This document shows positions 60,776 to 64,000 of a stretch of DNA of 64,000 nucleotides, piece after piece. The translations under genes and the position numbers were made by a program. Numbering within the stretch: the first letter of the stretch is position 1; the number at the start of each line of letters is the position of its first letter. The DNA comes from Casuarius casuarius (lineage: Eukaryota; Chordata; Aves; Casuariiformes; Casuariidae): contig PTFA01000024.1 in the NCBI GenBank assembly GCA_003342895.1, positions 5,389,505 through 5,453,504 on the forward strand. The letters are read 5' to 3'. The notes below the pieces were generated by a model. The model was not told where the DNA came from. It did no database searches and saw only the letters and a program-made list of their open reading frames with translations.

Positions 60776-62249
60776 AAAACTGTAAATGAAAGATGACTGT
60801 CAACTACAGTGTGTTGCACACTCAGAACAGACTTTTTGTTAAAAACTAATTTGTTTGAATCTTGGCAAAGGTAATGCTGCATCAGGGATCATATCTCCCA
60901 AACAGGATGGTTTGGGACAGTGACAGGATGGTCACTGTCTGCTGGCAACAGCAGTCTCTGTTGCAAGGGTCCTTGCCATGGCATCTCCAGGTTGATTGGT
61001 GAGACCGCCTTCTAAAATGCTCTTCTGTTCTAATTTTATAATCTAGGGGGCCTATGGTCCTATGCGACCACTGCAACATGTGCATAATTCATCATTATTG
61101 ATTATCTGAACCACATACAAAACATCACATATATATGTTAATTACACCCGAGAGACTGTCCTACATGACCACTTCTTTAGGAACTTTTTTATTGACTATT
61201 TACCAATGTCTCATCTATTTACAATTTAATCACTCCTGCAGCAGGAACCGCCTAGGGGAGTCTGTGGGACACTCCGCCAGGATGTTAATCAACACACATA
61301 AGTATACAAATCAGGCTAGACACAGCAGGAGCTGCCTGAAGGAATTTCAAGAACTATCCAAAATTCCCACCCAGAAGGCCCCTGTAGCAATCAAACACTT
61401 AATTGTGAAGGTTCAGTCCATCACCTAGTTTCGAGTCTGTCCACTGTCTCAGGCCAGTCCATTCTCTCTCCTGTGCAGATGCCTGGCCACCCAAGGAATT
61501 AAGGACCTAAGTACACTAAGCATGTCTTTAGCCCCGATACAGTTACACCACCAGAAAGACTAAAGAGCAAATTTAATTTCATGTTTGGAACTCACAACTT
61601 AAGTGCCATAGCTTTTGCCACGGAGAGTAAAGGTTACAAAAGCTAACCACTTCCATGAGATGGAAGAGTATCTCTTTTATACATGCAGTGAACATGACCA
61701 AAGTATTTGCACATTAGAAAAAAGGACAGCTGAGTTAGAATTATGTCCTAGACACAAGACGGTTCTTCTAACGCACCTTCAAGATAAAGGCTGTATATTT
61801 CTCAATTCAATGAGTTAGTTTTGAGTACAGGAACAGTACCATACATTTTGCAGCAAACTGATGTAGCACAGCAAGAATTACAATTATTTAAGTATAAAGT
61901 AATTGACAAACCTTCTGGCTATTAGCACAAGCTGAATTCAGGCTGCAACATACTTTACAGTATGTGTCAACAGCAGAACTGCTTCAATATCCAGATTACT
62001 GTTAATTTCCTCAGCAAAAGTTACCTCATTGTGTTTTTAAAAGTGACTGTGCAAGCCTAGGTTTGGGAACGTGACCATACAGATGCTGCCCACAGAACTG
62101 CTCATACTAAAATACTAATGTTTAAATAACGAAGCCAAAAGGAAAAAAAAAGAAAAAACCCCCAGCAATGTGTGTCCAGTTGCATGCTATTTTCTAAGTG
62201 CATATGCAACACAATACTGCATTAAAAATTCCTTTAAGAATACAGAGCT
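60776..62249. other. Non-coding stretch downstream of the minus-strand gene
   Basis: It lies just past the candidate distal poly(A) signal. It contains an A-rich run at 62142-62159 and no recognisable repeat or gene. It could still be 3'UTR if the real polyadenylation site is further left. Confidence 0.5.
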
Positions 62250-62267
62250 CACAAAATGAAACTTATA

Positions 62268-62273
62268 TTTATT
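62268..62273 (-). terminator. Candidate poly(A) signal AATAAA
   Basis: TTTATT on the plus strand reads AATAAA on the minus strand, about 970 bases beyond the stop codon. Minus-strand sequence just past it includes TTTTGTGAGC, a plausible GU-rich downstream element. It competes with three ATTAAA variants closer to the stop. Confidence 0.4.
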
Positions 62274-63033
62274 AAATCACACAAACACCAGTTTTCAAAT
62301 TTAAGTCATATTCGTTTTACATATTTATCCCACCAGTTTCATTTCACACTGAACACTCCAATGTAGAAATAAAAGAGACAACAGCATGCCTGAAATGCTG
62401 AAGGGCATCAGATTCTTACTGAAATTCACAAGGAAATAGTATATTTTTTTTCCTTTTAAAAAGAGTACTCCTCCCCTTCTTTCCTTGCATAGAAGAAGGA
62501 CTAGCACCCAAGTACTGTCCAGGCCCCACCATCTGAGAAAGGCATGATGGTAGCCTATAAATCAAGTGGCACAAAGAGGTGAAAGTGGCATGGCGGAATG
62601 AAACCTGAAATCTGGTGTCATTTAATGCCCTGTAGATCTTGCAGTAAAAAAGACAATGAACAAACATAAGGTGGTGGTGTCCACACTAGGTAAGCTGAGG
62701 AACTCGCTGCCACAGGATACTGAAGATAATTAGAGGCTCCACAGGGAAAAGACACTGAGTAAATTCACAGAAGAAAAAAAAAATCCACCAAGGGCTATTC
62801 GACTCAAAGACATCACCCTGTCTCAGGAAGTCCCTGAACCCCACATGTCTAGCAGCTCAGAGATTATGAGGAGTATCACTGTCAAGTCTTGTTTCTATCA
62901 TTAAATTCTGCTGGGATGACTGAGGGTGGCCAGATATAAGCAAAGGGGAAAAATTGCTTAGTATCACTACTAACTATAGGAATAAGATGAGGATTTAAAA
63001 AAAGTAGACTGCATTCAGAAGATTTTAAAAGAG

Positions 63034-63039
63034 TTTAAT
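63034..63039 (-). terminator. Candidate proximal poly(A) signal ATTAAA
   Basis: TTTAAT on the plus strand gives ATTAAA on the minus strand, about 200 bases past the stop. A T-rich run follows in the transcription direction. It could give a short-3'UTR isoform. Two more ATTAAA copies at 63193-63188 and 63140-63135 sit even closer to the stop. Confidence 0.3.
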
Positions 63040-63239
63040 TTAAAATTAGCATGTCATAGCTTACAATACTACACTGTACAGCCAGTGTAAAATGTAAATC
63101 AGTGGCATCATAAATATAAATTCATCACTTTGCCTTTAATTTCATGGAGGTATTGTGCGTTGCTGCATACTGCTCAAGCTGTGGTTATTTAATGTTTGTT
63201 TACTTAAAACAATCATAGTGCAACTCATGTAGAAAACTT

Positions 63240-64000
63240 TCATTTTACTACATTGCAAGATGTAGCAGTGGATGACTCATCTTTATCATCTGGACTGTAT
63301 TTTTTCCATAGAAAGTTTTCATTTTTTTTCCAAAGAGAACTTTCACACACTTTTCTCTTTTCTGTCACCGAGGAAAGAGGTGCTCTTTCACACAGCTTCT
63401 CTATGACTGCTATGTCTCTGAGCTTTCTGAGGCTGTCCTCGTTCTCCTCATTCAGCATGTCCCAGAAATCTTTTGGTCTCTCTTTTGATTTTTCTGCTTG
63501 CCCTGAAGGAAGTCTCCTTGGTAATTCTGTAGGCCTATTTCCATCATTTCTGAAGAAGTCATTGAGAATAGAGGTATCTCCAAGTAAGTCCACAAAAGAG
63601 TTTTTCTTACAAGTCTGAGCTTTTCTCTCCCCATTTTCTGACTGAGACAGGCATCTTTTTCTTGGCGGCTGTGTTCCTTCTGAGTCCTGCTGTCCTTTAC
63701 AGCTATTTACAGACAGCACCTCAATTATTTCTGATTTACTGCTTAATGAGCCAGATGCCATAAAATCCTTGAATGCCTGACTGTTTCCCCTTCTGATATG
63801 TTGAGCAGCAACAGTGGGTGATTGTTTACATTTTGCATTAACACACACATTATCTTGTATGCAGGAGTCATTGTGAAGTTGCTCTGCTTCTCCTTTATGT
63901 CTTTGCTGGCTGCATATTTCTGTAGTTCCACTCAGAAGATAACCTCTGGCTGATGAAGGTCTAGACTTGGATCTTCCAAAATTAACAATAGATTTTCTTT
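63240..64000 (-). CDS. ERCC6L2: Partial 3'-terminal coding exon, probable ERCC6L2-like SNF2-family DNA-repair protein C-terminus
   Basis: The minus-strand frame stays open from the window edge to a TGA at 63242-63240, giving 252 complete codons. There is no in-frame start, so this is the 3' end of a larger gene. In numbering from the edge, visible features are: a Ser/Arg/Lys-rich start; an NLS-like basic patch PPRKRC at about 111-116; an acidic/hydrophobic motif FVDLLGDTSILNDFF at 135-149; a charged amphipathic stretch beginning KDFWDMLNEENEDSLRKL at 176; and a Trp/Lys motif LWKKNENFLWKKYSP at 222-236. The Ser-rich, low-complexity composition suits the disordered tail of a nuclear protein. 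The motifs resemble my recollection of the C-terminus of long-isoform ERCC6L2, a SNF2-like ATPase in double-strand-break and transcription-linked repair. The ATPase core is not in the window. That the segment codes is fairly sure; the gene name is tentative. The splice acceptor lies beyond the window. Confidence 0.6.
   Translation of the reverse strand, partial: RKSIVNFGRSKSRPSSARGYLLSGTTEICSQQRHKGEAEQLHNDSCIQDNVCVNAKCKQSPTVAAQHIRRGNSQAFKDFMASGSLSSKSEIIEVLSVNSCKGQQDSEGTQPPRKRCLSQSENGERKAQTCKKNSFVDLLGDTSILNDFFRNDGNRPTELPRRLPSGQAEKSKERPKDFWDMLNEENEDSLRKLRDIAVIEKLCERAPLSSVTEKRKVCESSLWKKNENFLWKKYSPDDKDESSTATSCNVVK

Larger units (their letters stand above)
62250..63239 (-). other. Probable 3'UTR of the minus-strand gene
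   Basis: This AT-rich segment lies directly downstream of the TGA in the transcription direction. It has minus-strand ATTAAA hexamers at 63193-63188, 63140-63135 and 63039-63034, and a canonical AATAAA at 62273-62268. A U/GU-rich stretch follows the AATAAA, as a downstream element should. The true cleavage site cannot be decided from sequence, so the left boundary is a guess based on the AATAAA. The open frames inside it on both strands match nothing I know. Confidence 0.45.

Noticed and set aside
63253..63618. 121-codon plus-strand frame opposite the terminal exon
   Set aside because: Antisense shadow of the coding exon; Ser/Phe-rich composition is what the complement of the Lys/Glu/Ser-rich coding strand produces.
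63743..63931. 62-codon minus-strand frame with an ATG
   Set aside because: A different frame inside the longer coding frame that is open to the window edge; treated as a shadow.
1..64000. CRISPR arrays, operons, phage or other prokaryotic systems
   Set aside because: No regularly spaced repeats or dense gene runs; composition and repeats are those of an amniote genome.

Overview
This window looks like nuclear DNA from an amniote vertebrate, most likely a bird. It is about 40% GC with few CpGs. It has no bacterial-style gene packing and no compact operons. Its recognisable repeats are CR1-type LINE fragments and old MIR/CORE-like tRNA SINE copies, all strongly diverged and thinly spread. A turtle or crocodilian is the main alternative, but denser and better preserved repeats would be expected there. 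The species call is inference; no single diagnostic sequence fixes it.

There is one convincing protein-coding segment. It lies at the extreme right end on the minus strand (64000 down to 63240) and encodes the last 252 residues of a larger protein, open to the window edge and ending in TGA. Its C-terminal motifs recall ERCC6L2 (a SNF2-family DNA-repair ATPase), but this is a memory-based match that needs a database search. A probable 3'UTR with several poly(A) hexamers on the minus strand follows leftward to about 62.25 kb.

The remaining ~62 kb is non-coding flank downstream of that gene. It holds: a G-quadruplex-prone G-run near 4.25 kb; a cluster of AT-core palindromes typical of homeodomain binding near 7.5-7.8 kb; further regulatory-looking segments near 15.3, 19.2, 25.1 and 28.8 kb; a CpG-rich patch at 19.6-19.8 kb and a weaker one at 17.05-17.35 kb; eight or nine MIR/CORE-like SINE copies (13.6, 22.3, 27.1, 34.1, 39.0, 40.0, 40.4, 41.9 and 47.0 kb); CR1 fragments at 42.9, 57.9 and 60.4 kb; and scattered microsatellites and short tandem duplications.

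I found no rRNA, functional tRNA, CRISPR array, intact transposase or reverse transcriptase, viral element, or gene cluster. All other open frames are short (151 codons at most), overlap frames on the opposite strand, and match no family I know. The best candidates for unexplained function are possible enhancers or an orphan CpG island in the gene desert, not a new protein system.
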